NCBI GenBank assembly: GCA_012523545.1
Contig: JAAYIH010000019.1
Span: 1-39,657 of the forward strand
Direction of reading: 5' to 3'
Source of the DNA: Bacillota bacterium
GTDB lineage: Bacteria; Bacillota; Proteinivoracia; UBA4975
DNA: 39,657 bases
The notes under the pieces are model-generated. The model was not told the origin of the DNA and searched no databases. It was given only the letters and a program-made list of their open reading frames with translations. This document shows, in pieces, positions 1 to 6,514 of the stretch. A program made the translations under genes and the position numbers. Numbering within the stretch: position 1 is the first letter of the stretch; the number at the start of each line of letters is the position of its first letter.

Positions 1-730
1 CCGGCTGTTGCTTGACCTCCTGTACAAAAGCGCGAAGGCTGCGGTGGTAATCGGGGTCCGCCAACTGCCTTAAAGAGGGAATGGCGCCTATTCCCAACAC
101 AACCCAGTCCATCTTGTCCCATAATTGCACAACCTCTAAAGAGTGCGGTTCAGTTAAGACTGAGTCGCGGAATTTTTTGCTTGCGACCAAGGCCGGAGCG
201 TATATAAACTTGCTTTTGCCATTGAGGGCGCTGGCCGTTCTGGTAATTATTTCGGTAATTGGAAAGCCCGCTTCCCCTTCGCCCAGCCCCCCGGACAGGG
301 GGAGGACAACCGGCTGTTGCGTGCCTGGCGAAAGATAGCCGACGGTTTCATAGATTGTATACCCTCTCCCCAGCCCCAGGACTGCGTTTTCAGGCAAATT
401 TGCATTTATATAACTGGCTGCAGCCTGGGCAATTTGGGGCACAATAACTTCTTGCCGATCGACTGTAATTGGCGTAACGATTGCATCGGCCAAACCAAAG
501 GACTTGATGAGGGCATTTTGAACATCAGTATTGCGGGCAATGGGGTTTCGTATTTTTATCTCCACAATCCCATTCTTTCGCGCCTGACTTAACAGGCGAG
601 AAACTTTGGGCCTGGATATATTCAGCACCTCGGCAACTTCTTCCTGGGTCATCTCTTTTTGATAACACAATTGTGCAGCTGCGACCATTAAGCTAATCTC
701 GTCCCGGGTTAATGGCTTCATTTGTTTCAT
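1..730 (-). CDS. SorC/DeoR-family sugar-responsive transcriptional regulator (3' end outside window)
   Basis: Probably senses a phosphorylated sugar and controls the neighbouring PTS/catabolic operon. About 243 codons are visible; the C-terminus lies beyond base 1. The start is the ATG at 730, 8 nt after a GGAAGGGGGG stretch; a second ATG at 721 is less well placed. An N-terminal helix-turn-helix (residues about 28-48, VAEVLNISRPKVSRLL) is followed by the sugar-binding domain found in this family, with GLGRGYTIYETV and LPLSGGLGEGEAG as recognisable blocks. It lies downstream of the aldolase but is separated from it by an intrinsic terminator and has its own promoter, so it is probably transcribed alone. 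The family assignment is firm; the inducer is unknown. Confidence 0.85.
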   Translation of the reverse strand, partial: MKQMKPLTRDEISLMVAAAQLCYQKEMTQEEVAEVLNISRPKVSRLLSQARKNGIVEIKIRNPIARNTDVQNALIKSFGLADAIVTPITVDRQEVIVPQIAQAAASYINANLPENAVLGLGRGYTIYETVGYLSPGTQQPVVLPLSGGLGEGEAGFPITEIITRTASALNGKSKFIYAPALVASKKFRDSVLTEPHSLEVVQLWDKMDWVVLGIGAIPSLRQLADPDYHRSLRAFVQEVKQQP

Positions 731-765
731 ACTCAACCCCCCTTCCAATTTTTGTAACTGTCAAT

Positions 766-794
766 ATTATATTTGCAACGGTCAGCACCCGCAA
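766..794 (-). promoter_or_regulatory. Candidate promoter of the SorC-family regulator
   Basis: On the minus strand, a -35-like TTGCGG (794-789) and a perfect -10 TATAAT (771-766) are 17 nt apart, about 35 nt upstream of the regulator start and just beyond the aldolase terminator. Confidence 0.5.
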
Positions 795-796
795 GT

Positions 797-826
797 AAAA
801 GGGGCAGCCGAACCGGCAGTGCCCCT
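797..826 (-). terminator. Intrinsic terminator of the PTS/dehydrogenase/aldolase operon
   Basis: On the minus strand a GGGGCA/TGCCCC stem (nested GCCG/CGGC) is followed directly by TTTT. It lies 15 nt after the aldolase stop codon and separates the operon from the SorC-family gene. Confidence 0.8.
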
Positions 827-840
827 ATTACTGTTATTTT

Positions 841-1623
841 TTACAGCTCTGTTGCTGCCTCCTCAACAGTTGCATCCTCGTGCAGTATCCTGTAAATTGC
901 CCGCGTGATTTTTTCCGGCTCCGGCTGTCTCCACACGTTGCGGCCTATGGCAACCCCGGCGCCGCCAGCTTGAACAGAGTCATAGACTTGTCTGAGCAAA
1001 GCAATGGGATCCTTTGCTTTGCCGCCGCCAAGGATTACTATGGGCGCAAAGGTCCCGCCAACCACTTGTTTAAAGCTCTCTATGTCACCCGTGTATTCAG
1101 TTTTTATGAAATCAGCCCCCAGCTCGGCGCCCATACGGCAGGCCAGGGCAATATTCTCGGGCGTGCGCGAGTCTTCGCCGCCTTCAAAGCCGCGCGGCAG
1201 CATTTCTGCCATCAGGGGCATCCCCCATTTATGACAGTCGCTGGCTAATTTGGAGAGGTAAGGCAGGGTTTCTGCCTCGAATTGAGAACCCGGAAATCCC
1301 ATACACACGACACCATCTGCCCCTAAACGCAAGGCATCTTCCACTGAATATATCAAGCGTATGGGCTTACTGCTCTTTGCCATTTGGGAATACCCTCCGT
1401 CAACCCGGAGGATTAAACCTGCTGAGCCAATAGATTTGCTAAACTTGCTGGCAATGCCGAAGGTAGTCATGATAACGTCAGCACCTCCGGCTATAACCCG
1501 TTCAATTTTTTCGGCCGGATTTGCCAGTTCGGGCAGGACATTCATCCCGGAGCCATGATCCATGGCAACAATCAGGGTGCGGCCATTCTTGCGAAAAATG
1601 TTATTTAAGCGCTTGGTTTTCAT
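841..1623 (-). CDS. Class I aldolase of the DhnA/FbaB/LacD type
   Basis: Probably cleaves a ketose (bis)phosphate made by the upstream PTS and dehydrogenase into triose-phosphate products in the cytoplasm. The protein is 260 aa, normal for this TIM-barrel family. An early MDHG motif (residues 21-24) marks the substrate pocket. The Schiff-base lysine is probably K174 in DFIKTEYTGD. A phosphate-binding glycine cluster (ILGGGKAKD, 197-205, and GAGVAIGRNVW, 221-231) closes the barrel. The start ATG at 1623 follows a GGAGG at proper distance. It is last in the operon, 19 nt after the dehydrogenase stop. The family also includes 2-amino-3,7-dideoxy-heptulosonate synthase and LsrF; the sugar operon context favours a catabolic aldolase. 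Confidence 0.85.
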   Translation of the reverse strand: MKTKRLNNIFRKNGRTLIVAMDHGSGMNVLPELANPAEKIERVIAGGADVIMTTFGIASKFSKSIGSAGLILRVDGGYSQMAKSSKPIRLIYSVEDALRLGADGVVCMGFPGSQFEAETLPYLSKLASDCHKWGMPLMAEMLPRGFEGGEDSRTPENIALACRMGAELGADFIKTEYTGDIESFKQVVGGTFAPIVILGGGKAKDPIALLRQVYDSVQAGGAGVAIGRNVWRQPEPEKITRAIYRILHEDATVEEAATEL

Positions 1624-1642
1624 TGTTTGCCTCCTTCCCAGA

Positions 1643-2683
1643 TTACATGCTAAGGACTATCCGGAAATTTGTGGAACTGCTCGCCTTCTCAAGGGCTTCT
1701 TTTGCCTTTTCCAGGGGGTAAATCTCTTCAATCAGTTCTGCAGTGCTTATAACTCCGCCGGATATAAGCGCTGCTGCATCCCACATGTCGCGCAGATTTT
1801 TGCCCTTGACTCCAGTCAGGACCACACCAGTGTCGTGGATAAAGTTGGGATCAACGTCCAGGGGCTCGCTGGGATGCGCAGAAGCGAAGTACAGCACGCG
1901 GCCGCAAATATCCACCATCTTTATGGCGTCGGCATTGGCATGTTTGTTTCCGATGGCAATAATTACTGCATCAGCCTTTCGGCCGCCGTTTAGTTCCCTT
2001 ATGCTGGATTCAACGTCTTGGCTGCCGGGGTCAATGACGGCATCGGCCCCCATTGCCAAGGCCTTTTTCCTGCGTGCCTCATCCAGTTCGCTGACAATAA
2101 CCCTGGCGCCACAACTTTTTGCCGCCAGAACGTTGAGCATGCCCATGGTACCTGCCCCAATGACGACGACGGTCTCACCCAGTTTAAGCCCGATTTTCTT
2201 GATGCCCTGGAGCACACAGGCCAAAGGCTCTGTCAAAGCAGTCTGCGCAAAGGGGAGGTCATTGGCTGTTTTAAATGCGCGTTTGGACTCAACAATTGCA
2301 TATTCCGCCATACCAAACAGCCCGACAACATCTTCAATCTTTCGGAAGCTTCCTTTCCGCACACAGTGTTCTTCCAAACCGCGACTGCAGTACACGCATT
2401 CTCCGCAAAAGGTGGGAGCCCCCAAAGCAACATGGTCGCCCACCTGCAGGTCAGTTTGACAATCCGGGCCGATCTTTTCAATAACCCCGGATACTTCATG
2501 CCCCCAACAACCGGGTGCAGGAAATTTTTTTATGCCTGTAAAGATACGCTGTTCGAGGGTGCAAAGGGCTACCGCGTGCTGGCGAACCAATACCTCGCCG
2601 GGTCCGGGCTCCGGCACCGGCAGTTCTCTGATTTCCACCTGGAAGGGAGCTGTAATTACTGCTGCTTTCATTTTTTTGATCAT
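1643..2683 (-). CDS. Zinc-dependent medium-chain dehydrogenase, polyol/sugar-phosphate dehydrogenase-like
   Basis: Probably oxidises an (imported, phosphorylated) sugar alcohol to a ketose, or the reverse, with NAD(H). 346 aa, typical length. The GroES-like domain carries catalytic-zinc ligands C41, H62-E63 (GHE) and E152 (TEPLAC), and the structural zinc cysteines C93, C96, C99 and C107. The Rossmann motif VIGAGTMG is at 174-181, and an acidic residue at the end of the next strand (E199) suggests NAD rather than NADP. The ATG at 2683 has an AGGAGGAGGG site upstream; the family-typical MKAAV start is four residues further in. It resembles sorbitol, galactitol-1-phosphate and sorbose-1-phosphate oxidoreductases; the exact substrate cannot be read from sequence. 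Confidence 0.85.
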   Translation of the reverse strand: MIKKMKAAVITAPFQVEIRELPVPEPGPGEVLVRQHAVALCTLEQRIFTGIKKFPAPGCWGHEVSGVIEKIGPDCQTDLQVGDHVALGAPTFCGECVYCSRGLEEHCVRKGSFRKIEDVVGLFGMAEYAIVESKRAFKTANDLPFAQTALTEPLACVLQGIKKIGLKLGETVVVIGAGTMGMLNVLAAKSCGARVIVSELDEARRKKALAMGADAVIDPGSQDVESSIRELNGGRKADAVIIAIGNKHANADAIKMVDICGRVLYFASAHPSEPLDVDPNFIHDTGVVLTGVKGKNLRDMWDAAALISGGVISTAELIEEIYPLEKAKEALEKASSSTNFRIVLSM

Positions 2684-2761
2684 GTATTAAACCCTCCTCC
2701 TTTATCACAAAAGTGCTGCGTTTCACAAGCACTCCTGATTTCCGGCCAACTTTAGGGGAGC

Positions 2762-2794
2762 GGACAGGCGAAGCGGGTAAGCCTCCGCCTGTCC
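2762..2794. repeat. Intergenic hairpin between PTS IIC-IID and dehydrogenase genes
   Basis: A perfect 9-bp inverted repeat (GGACAGGCG 2762-2770 / CGCCTGTCC 2786-2794) with a 15-nt loop. No T run follows on either strand, so it is more likely an mRNA processing or stabilising hairpin within the operon than a terminator. Confidence 0.55.
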
Positions 2795-2824
2795 CCTGAT
2801 CTATTAAATAGCGAAGATTATACT

Positions 2825-4474
2825 TTAACTCAGGAGCACGCCGAAGTGGGTGCCCAGGATAGCGATGACCATCAACCCGATGATAAGCCAGATGGGCTTG
2901 ACGCCTTTGCGGAGCAGCCAGTAGGCCAGGAAGAACAGGCCCAGTGCAGGCAACCCGGGCATAATACTGTCCAGAATCTCCTGCAGGTTTATTACCTGTT
3001 CTCCGGTGGTATATGTTATGCCAAGGTTCACTTTTACCAAATTAGCCACCATGGTGCCCACCAAAATCAGTCCGACATATTTGGCGCCTTCAGCCACAGT
3101 GTCGACTACACCGCGCATACGGTTAAGGGCATCAACACCCAAGTTATAACCCAAACCGACAAGGTAGTAGACGCTGGCCGCAAAAAGGGCAATCAGGCCG
3201 AAAACTGAGAAGAACCAACCAAAGGAGTTGCCATCCAGAACCATGTTCGTGCCTATGGCCAGGATAATGGGAACCAGCGTAGCGTGATAAAGCGAGTCGC
3301 CGATGCCGGCAACCGGTCCCATTGTCGCGACCTTTAGAGCCTGAATGGCATTGCCGTCTATGGCTTCATTATTTTCGGCGCGTTGTGCTTCCATTGCCGC
3401 GACCATGCCGGGGATCACACCTCCGGCGTAAACGTTGGTATTCCAGAAAGCAATATTCCTGGTCATTGCCTCGGCACGCTCTTCATCTGTCTTGTAGCGC
3501 CGTAAGAAAGGAACCAACTGATAGGCAAAGCCCCACCCGCCAAGCACTTCAAATGAGGCGTTGTAATACCACGTGAAGTTTCGCCAGGCCAAAGAGATTC
3601 TGTCCCCGAAGGAAAGGGGAATTTTACTGACTCCTTCACCGGCTGCAACCATTGCGGGCTCAAGAGAATTTTGTCCGCCTCTGGTTTTCATGTAGAAGAA
3701 GACTAAGGCTATTACAACCAGCGCAGTAGCCATTGGGGTCAGTTGAGTAACCGTTCCAATGGCATAACCGGCTGCAAAAAGAAGGATCATTGGACCGGGG
3801 TTCATGGTGTAAACCAACAAGGCAAAGCCGGCAACGGGAAGAATGCCTTGCATGGTACCAAATCCCCCGGATAACCAGGCGGGAATCGCGTTGAGAACCT
3901 TACCGACAAGCGGAACCCCAAAGTATACGCCCAAAAAGGCCGGTATGGCATTAATCAATGTAATATTTATAGGCTGGAGAATAGCGTGCCAGAGTTCCAG
4001 TTTCTTGAGATTGCCTGTTTTTGCTGCCTGCCGGGCAAAACGCTCGTAGAAGAATGACATAATTGATATGTTGGACAGAAACAGCATCAAGGAAAAGACA
4101 GCAATTGGCACTGCCATTCCCAAAACTGCGCCATGCTCAACGCCGAGTTTGCTGGCAAATATAACTGCCATTATGGTGGCAACCATGGGGCGAGGGGGCA
4201 CAGCTGCGCCGACTATGAAAACACCGAAAAACACTAACTGAATGAGCGCCCCGACCTTGATTCCGGTGGCAAAATCACCTATAAACAGACCTGTTAAGCC
4301 GCCAATTGCCAAGGGATGATCAGAGATAAAACGCCAGATGTGCAATAAACCGATGATTATACCGTGAGCTGGAGAATCTTTTTGTCTGATCGCGGCAATA
4401 AGTTGTAAGGGCCATGCGGTTACGAGAAACCAGCCCCCAGCTAAAAAAGCAGCGATTAAAGCAGTTCCTAACAT
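2825..4474 (-). CDS. Mannose-family PTS permease, fused IIC and IID components
   Basis: Membrane channel that imports and helps phosphorylate a sugar together with IIA and IIB. 549 aa, about the sum of a normal IIC (260-270) and IID (260-290). Residues 1-265 are IIC: several hydrophobic helices and the AVPPRPMVATIMA region. A short hydrophilic linker (266-287) leads to IID (288-549), with SFEVLGGWGFAYQLVPFLRR (307-326) and the IID signature GPVAGIGDSL (386-395), ending in C-terminal membrane helices. IIC and IID are normally separate genes, so the fusion is unusual, although I see no stop or frameshift to doubt it. The start ATG at 4474 follows a GAGGAGG; the gene begins 18 nt after the IIB stop. 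Confidence 0.9.
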   Translation of the reverse strand: MLGTALIAAFLAGGWFLVTAWPLQLIAAIRQKDSPAHGIIIGLLHIWRFISDHPLAIGGLTGLFIGDFATGIKVGALIQLVFFGVFIVGAAVPPRPMVATIMAVIFASKLGVEHGAVLGMAVPIAVFSLMLFLSNISIMSFFYERFARQAAKTGNLKKLELWHAILQPINITLINAIPAFLGVYFGVPLVGKVLNAIPAWLSGGFGTMQGILPVAGFALLVYTMNPGPMILLFAAGYAIGTVTQLTPMATALVVIALVFFYMKTRGGQNSLEPAMVAAGEGVSKIPLSFGDRISLAWRNFTWYYNASFEVLGGWGFAYQLVPFLRRYKTDEERAEAMTRNIAFWNTNVYAGGVIPGMVAAMEAQRAENNEAIDGNAIQALKVATMGPVAGIGDSLYHATLVPIILAIGTNMVLDGNSFGWFFSVFGLIALFAASVYYLVGLGYNLGVDALNRMRGVVDTVAEGAKYVGLILVGTMVANLVKVNLGITYTTGEQVINLQEILDSIMPGLPALGLFFLAYWLLRKGVKPIWLIIGLMVIAILGTHFGVLLS

Positions 4475-4492
4475 AAGATTGCCTCCTCTTTA

Positions 4493-4978
4493 TTAAAGGT
4501 GCCGGGCAATATCTATTGGTCGGTCCTGCGGTATTACCCGTATCTCACATTTGACTCCCATTTGCTGAAGCAAAGCGAAGTCTTCACGGTCTTTTTTTGT
4601 CAACATTACCGATTTGGTAATCCTCACGGCCTCCTCTCCTCTGCCCATCGAGCCCATATTCCCGATGACCACATGAGTGAAATCTACGCCGCCTTCTCTT
4701 AAAGCCAAAACCTCATCGGGCGCAACGCAGATAACAAAGGCCCTGCAATTTTCACCTGCCAGAGGACCGGTGAGCTTCTCAATGGCTTCAGCAATGGACA
4801 AGACCTCAGTCTTGATGTTTTTGGGGGCGGTAAGTTCCACAACACTTTTCCGGACCTTATCCTGGACGACTCTGTCACTGGCGATAATAATCATGTTCGC
4901 GTTGGTCTGAGCAATCCAGTTCGTTGTAATTTGTCCATGGATCAGGCGGTCGTCAATTCTTATCAGTGCGATAGCCAA
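4493..4978 (-). CDS. Mannose-family PTS IIB component
   Basis: Cytoplasmic phosphocarrier that takes phosphate from IIA onto a histidine and passes it to the sugar. The motif RIDDRLIHGQ lies at the N-terminus; its His (about residue 14 from the chosen start) is the phosphorylation site. Conserved blocks VIGNMGSMG and ITKSVMLTKKD follow. I chose the TTG at 4978 as start because GGAGG (4990-4986) is then 7 nt away and the protein begins six residues before RIDDR as in homologues, giving 161 aa. The ATG at 4984 is only 1 nt from the GGAGG, and the upstream TTG at 4991-4993 has no site. It lies between IIA and IIC-IID in the operon. Confidence 0.88.
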   Translation of the reverse strand: MAIALIRIDDRLIHGQITTNWIAQTNANMIIIASDRVVQDKVRKSVVELTAPKNIKTEVLSIAEAIEKLTGPLAGENCRAFVICVAPDEVLALREGGVDFTHVVIGNMGSMGRGEEAVRITKSVMLTKKDREDFALLQQMGVKCEIRVIPQDRPIDIARHL

Positions 4979-5035
4979 AGCCATACCTCCCAAGTCGTAA
5001 TCCAGATACCCATAATGTACGCTGCCTCTTTCCCG

Positions 5036-5428
5036 CTAACAGATTTTTACCTGCTGTATCCCCCCCTTACCTGTTTCAACGAGTTTATTGGCTATCGAAA
5101 TCGGTCCTTCACCGCTACCCCGCAAAGTAACCGCTTCCAGGAGCATCCCCAGGTTAATGCCTGTCAAACATACGGAATTGGTCTCGGCAGTCAGCGCCAA
5201 GGCAACATTACAGGGTGTGCCGCCGAACAGGTCGACACAAATCAGGACCCCTTCCCCTGAATCAACACTGGCAATGGCTGCAGCCATTTTTTCCATGAGT
5301 TCACTGGGACCCATCTCGGGTTCCAAGTTTAAATACGCCATTTGCTCCTGGGGGCCAAGAATTAACTCTATCGCTTCACCAAAACCCCTGGCGAGGTCAC
5401 CATGAGCCGCAATGACTATTTCGATTAT
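5036..5428 (-). CDS. Mannose-family PTS IIA component with apparent ATA start codon
   Basis: First phosphocarrier of the PTS: receives phosphate from HPr. 130 aa, as expected for a free IIA-Man. The active-site His lies in IVIAAHGDLARGF, at residue 9 if translation begins at 5428, matching H10 of E. coli ManX. A second conserved block, CVDLFGGTPCNVA, is mid-protein. No ATG, GTG or TTG occurs in frame between the upstream TGA and the active site. The only codon with correct position and spacing is ATA (5428-5426), 9 nt after GGGAGG (5443-5438). The first conventional in-frame ATG (5341) would remove the catalytic His. Either a rare ATA start or a point mutation/sequencing error of ATG is implied. 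Confidence 0.8.
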   Translation of the reverse strand: MIEIVIAAHGDLARGFGEAIELILGPQEQMAYLNLEPEMGPSELMEKMAAAIASVDSGEGVLICVDLFGGTPCNVALALTAETNSVCLTGINLGMLLEAVTLRGSGEGPISIANKLVETGKGGIQQVKIC

Positions 5429-5443
5429 GGTACGACACCTCCC

Positions 5444-5459
5444 TTGAACATTTGTTCAA
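5444..5459. promoter_or_regulatory. Perfect palindrome before the PTS operon, candidate SorC/DeoR-type operator
   Basis: TTGAACA and TGTTCAA arms (7 bp each) are separated by 2 bp, immediately upstream of the IIA ribosome binding site. The ATTGAACAAA half closely resembles the ATTGAAC...TTCAA operator I recall for B. subtilis DeoR, a SorC-family member. As this operon ends next to a SorC-family gene, the palindrome is a reasonable binding site. Inference only. Confidence 0.5.
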
Positions 5460-5511
5460 TACAAAATTTCAGATACCCCCCTATTCGACAACCGCCTCCA
5501 AAATTCCTGCA

Positions 5512-5531
5512 TGCAAAAAACATTTTTTGCA
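5512..5531. repeat. A/T-rich perfect palindrome in the PTS upstream region
   Basis: TGCAAAAAA (5512-5520) and TTTTTTGCA (5523-5531) form 9-bp arms with a 2-bp centre, about 85-100 nt upstream of the IIA start. It lacks the central CG of a CcpA cre site. The 5429-5751 gap also holds the operator-like palindrome and the terminator of the HD-domain gene; I see no further gene and no convincing promoter for the PTS operon in it. Confidence 0.4.
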
Positions 5532-5604
5532 CTTTTGCTCAGTAATTTTGTGCACAGCTTGGCATCCCAGGGACAATTTCTGGTTTTTGTTACCCTGCCA
5601 CCGC

Positions 5605-5637
5605 AAAAAAAAACGCACCGTTTCTACAGACGGTGCG
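5605..5637 (-). terminator. Strong intrinsic terminator
   Basis: On the minus strand the stem CGCACCGT/ACGGTGCG (loop CTGTAGAA) is followed by nine T residues. It ends transcription from the HD-domain gene, whose stop lies about 115 nt upstream, and insulates the PTS operon. Confidence 0.9.
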
Positions 5638-5751
5638 CATGCCACCGGCATCAATGCCGAACTCACGCAAACCTTGAGTTGCTGATATATCTTTCTTACA
5701 GGCAGCCTGGATTCCGGGAATTCCGAAGCAATCGCTTAATTTTTGTCCGGA

Positions 5752-6414
5752 TTAATCCTCCATGGCCGCCAACAGCTTGTCCCGTATGCCAGCAGTCTCC
5801 GCCAGTTCCCTGTCAGCCCAGCGCCTGGCAATTTCAGTGTTGAGGGAATCGCGAATCCCCCTGTGCAGTTCCCAATCCATGCCCTGCAAGAATGCCGCGC
5901 AGTCTACAATCCCGGCGCCCGTTGTCACTTCGCCGACTAAGTAATGAAGCACCCCGGCAAAACTGAGCTTGCTCAGCTTGTCGGCGTCCCAGAGCAGGGC
6001 GGCCAGGGGTTCTTCCAGGATATGGTCCTTGACCAGCCCCACGTGCTGGGCTATGGCCTGCCTGACCTGTTGGGTAAGATCCCGGGGGAAGGCAATGGAT
6101 TCCAGAAAGGCGGCCGCTTCTTCGGCGCCAACATGTCCGTGGTCCTGCTCCCGTTCCTGGTTGGCTTCTTCCTCCAGGCCGGGCACCCGGCACTTGCCCA
6201 GGTCGTGGAGCCAGGCGGCAATGCGCGCCAGGGCAGGCTCCACCCCCAGCTTTTCTGCCAACCGGCCGGCAATGGCCGCCGTCGTACGAGTGTGTTCATA
6301 CCGGTAATCAAAGGTGATGGGCCGGTTCAGGACCTTTTCCAGTTCCTGCACGTGCTCCCGGCACCGGCGCCGTGCGTATTCCCGGGCCTGCCTTTCAAAT
6401 TCCCACAAATCCAT
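5752..6414 (-). CDS. HD-domain phosphohydrolase
   Basis: Metal-dependent phosphohydrolase of the HD superfamily; the substrate is unknown. 220 aa from the ATG at 6414, chosen because AAGGAGGA lies 6 nt upstream; an in-frame ATG at 6447 has no ribosome binding site. Metal ligands in the classical order: H41 (YEHTRT), H70-D71 (WLHDLGK), H92/H94 (DHGHVGA), H124 (IAQHVG) and D143/D145 (LWDADKL). This resembles the YedJ/YpgQ-like HD proteins thought to act on nucleotides or sugar phosphates. It is transcribed alone, divergently from the RocB-like peptidase, from a good promoter overlapping that gene's ribosome binding site. Confidence 0.85.
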   Translation of the reverse strand: MDLWEFERQAREYARRRCREHVQELEKVLNRPITFDYRYEHTRTTAAIAGRLAEKLGVEPALARIAAWLHDLGKCRVPGLEEEANQEREQDHGHVGAEEAAAFLESIAFPRDLTQQVRQAIAQHVGLVKDHILEEPLAALLWDADKLSKLSFAGVLHYLVGEVTTGAGIVDCAAFLQGMDWELHRGIRDSLNTEIARRWADRELAETAGIRDKLLAAMED

Positions 6415-6460
6415 ACAGCATCCTCCTTTCCCGGGAAATATGACCAATTGCCTGCTGTGC

Positions 6461-6481
6461 GCTATAATTTAGTATTATAGC
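6461..6481. promoter_or_regulatory. Inverted repeat in divergent promoter region
   Basis: GCTATAAT (6461-6468) and ATTATAGC (6474-6481) form a perfect 8-bp inverted repeat with a 5-nt spacer. The right arm contains the TATAAT -10 of the HD gene, and the left arm offers a TATAAT on the plus strand for the peptidase. It could be two mirror-image -10 boxes or a repressor site. Confidence 0.45.
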
Positions 6482-6502
6482 CCGACTCTATGCCTAGGAC
6501 AA
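6474..6502 (-). promoter_or_regulatory. Promoter of the HD-domain gene
   Basis: Minus strand TTGTCC (6502-6497), 17-nt spacer, perfect TATAAT (6479-6474). Transcription would start near 6467, giving a leader of about 50 nt before the ATG at 6414. Confidence 0.65.
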
Positions 6503-6514
6503 GGAGGCGGAACG

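Noticed and set aside
5429-5604. Possible sigma-54 promoter and LevR-type control of the mannose-family PTS operon
   Set aside because: No TGGCAC-N5-TTGC element was found in the upstream region, and the regulator next to the operon is of the SorC type.
5481-5666. 61-codon frame on the minus strand before the PTS genes
   Set aside because: It would run through the strong terminator hairpin at 5605-5637 and has no ribosome binding site or recognisable features.
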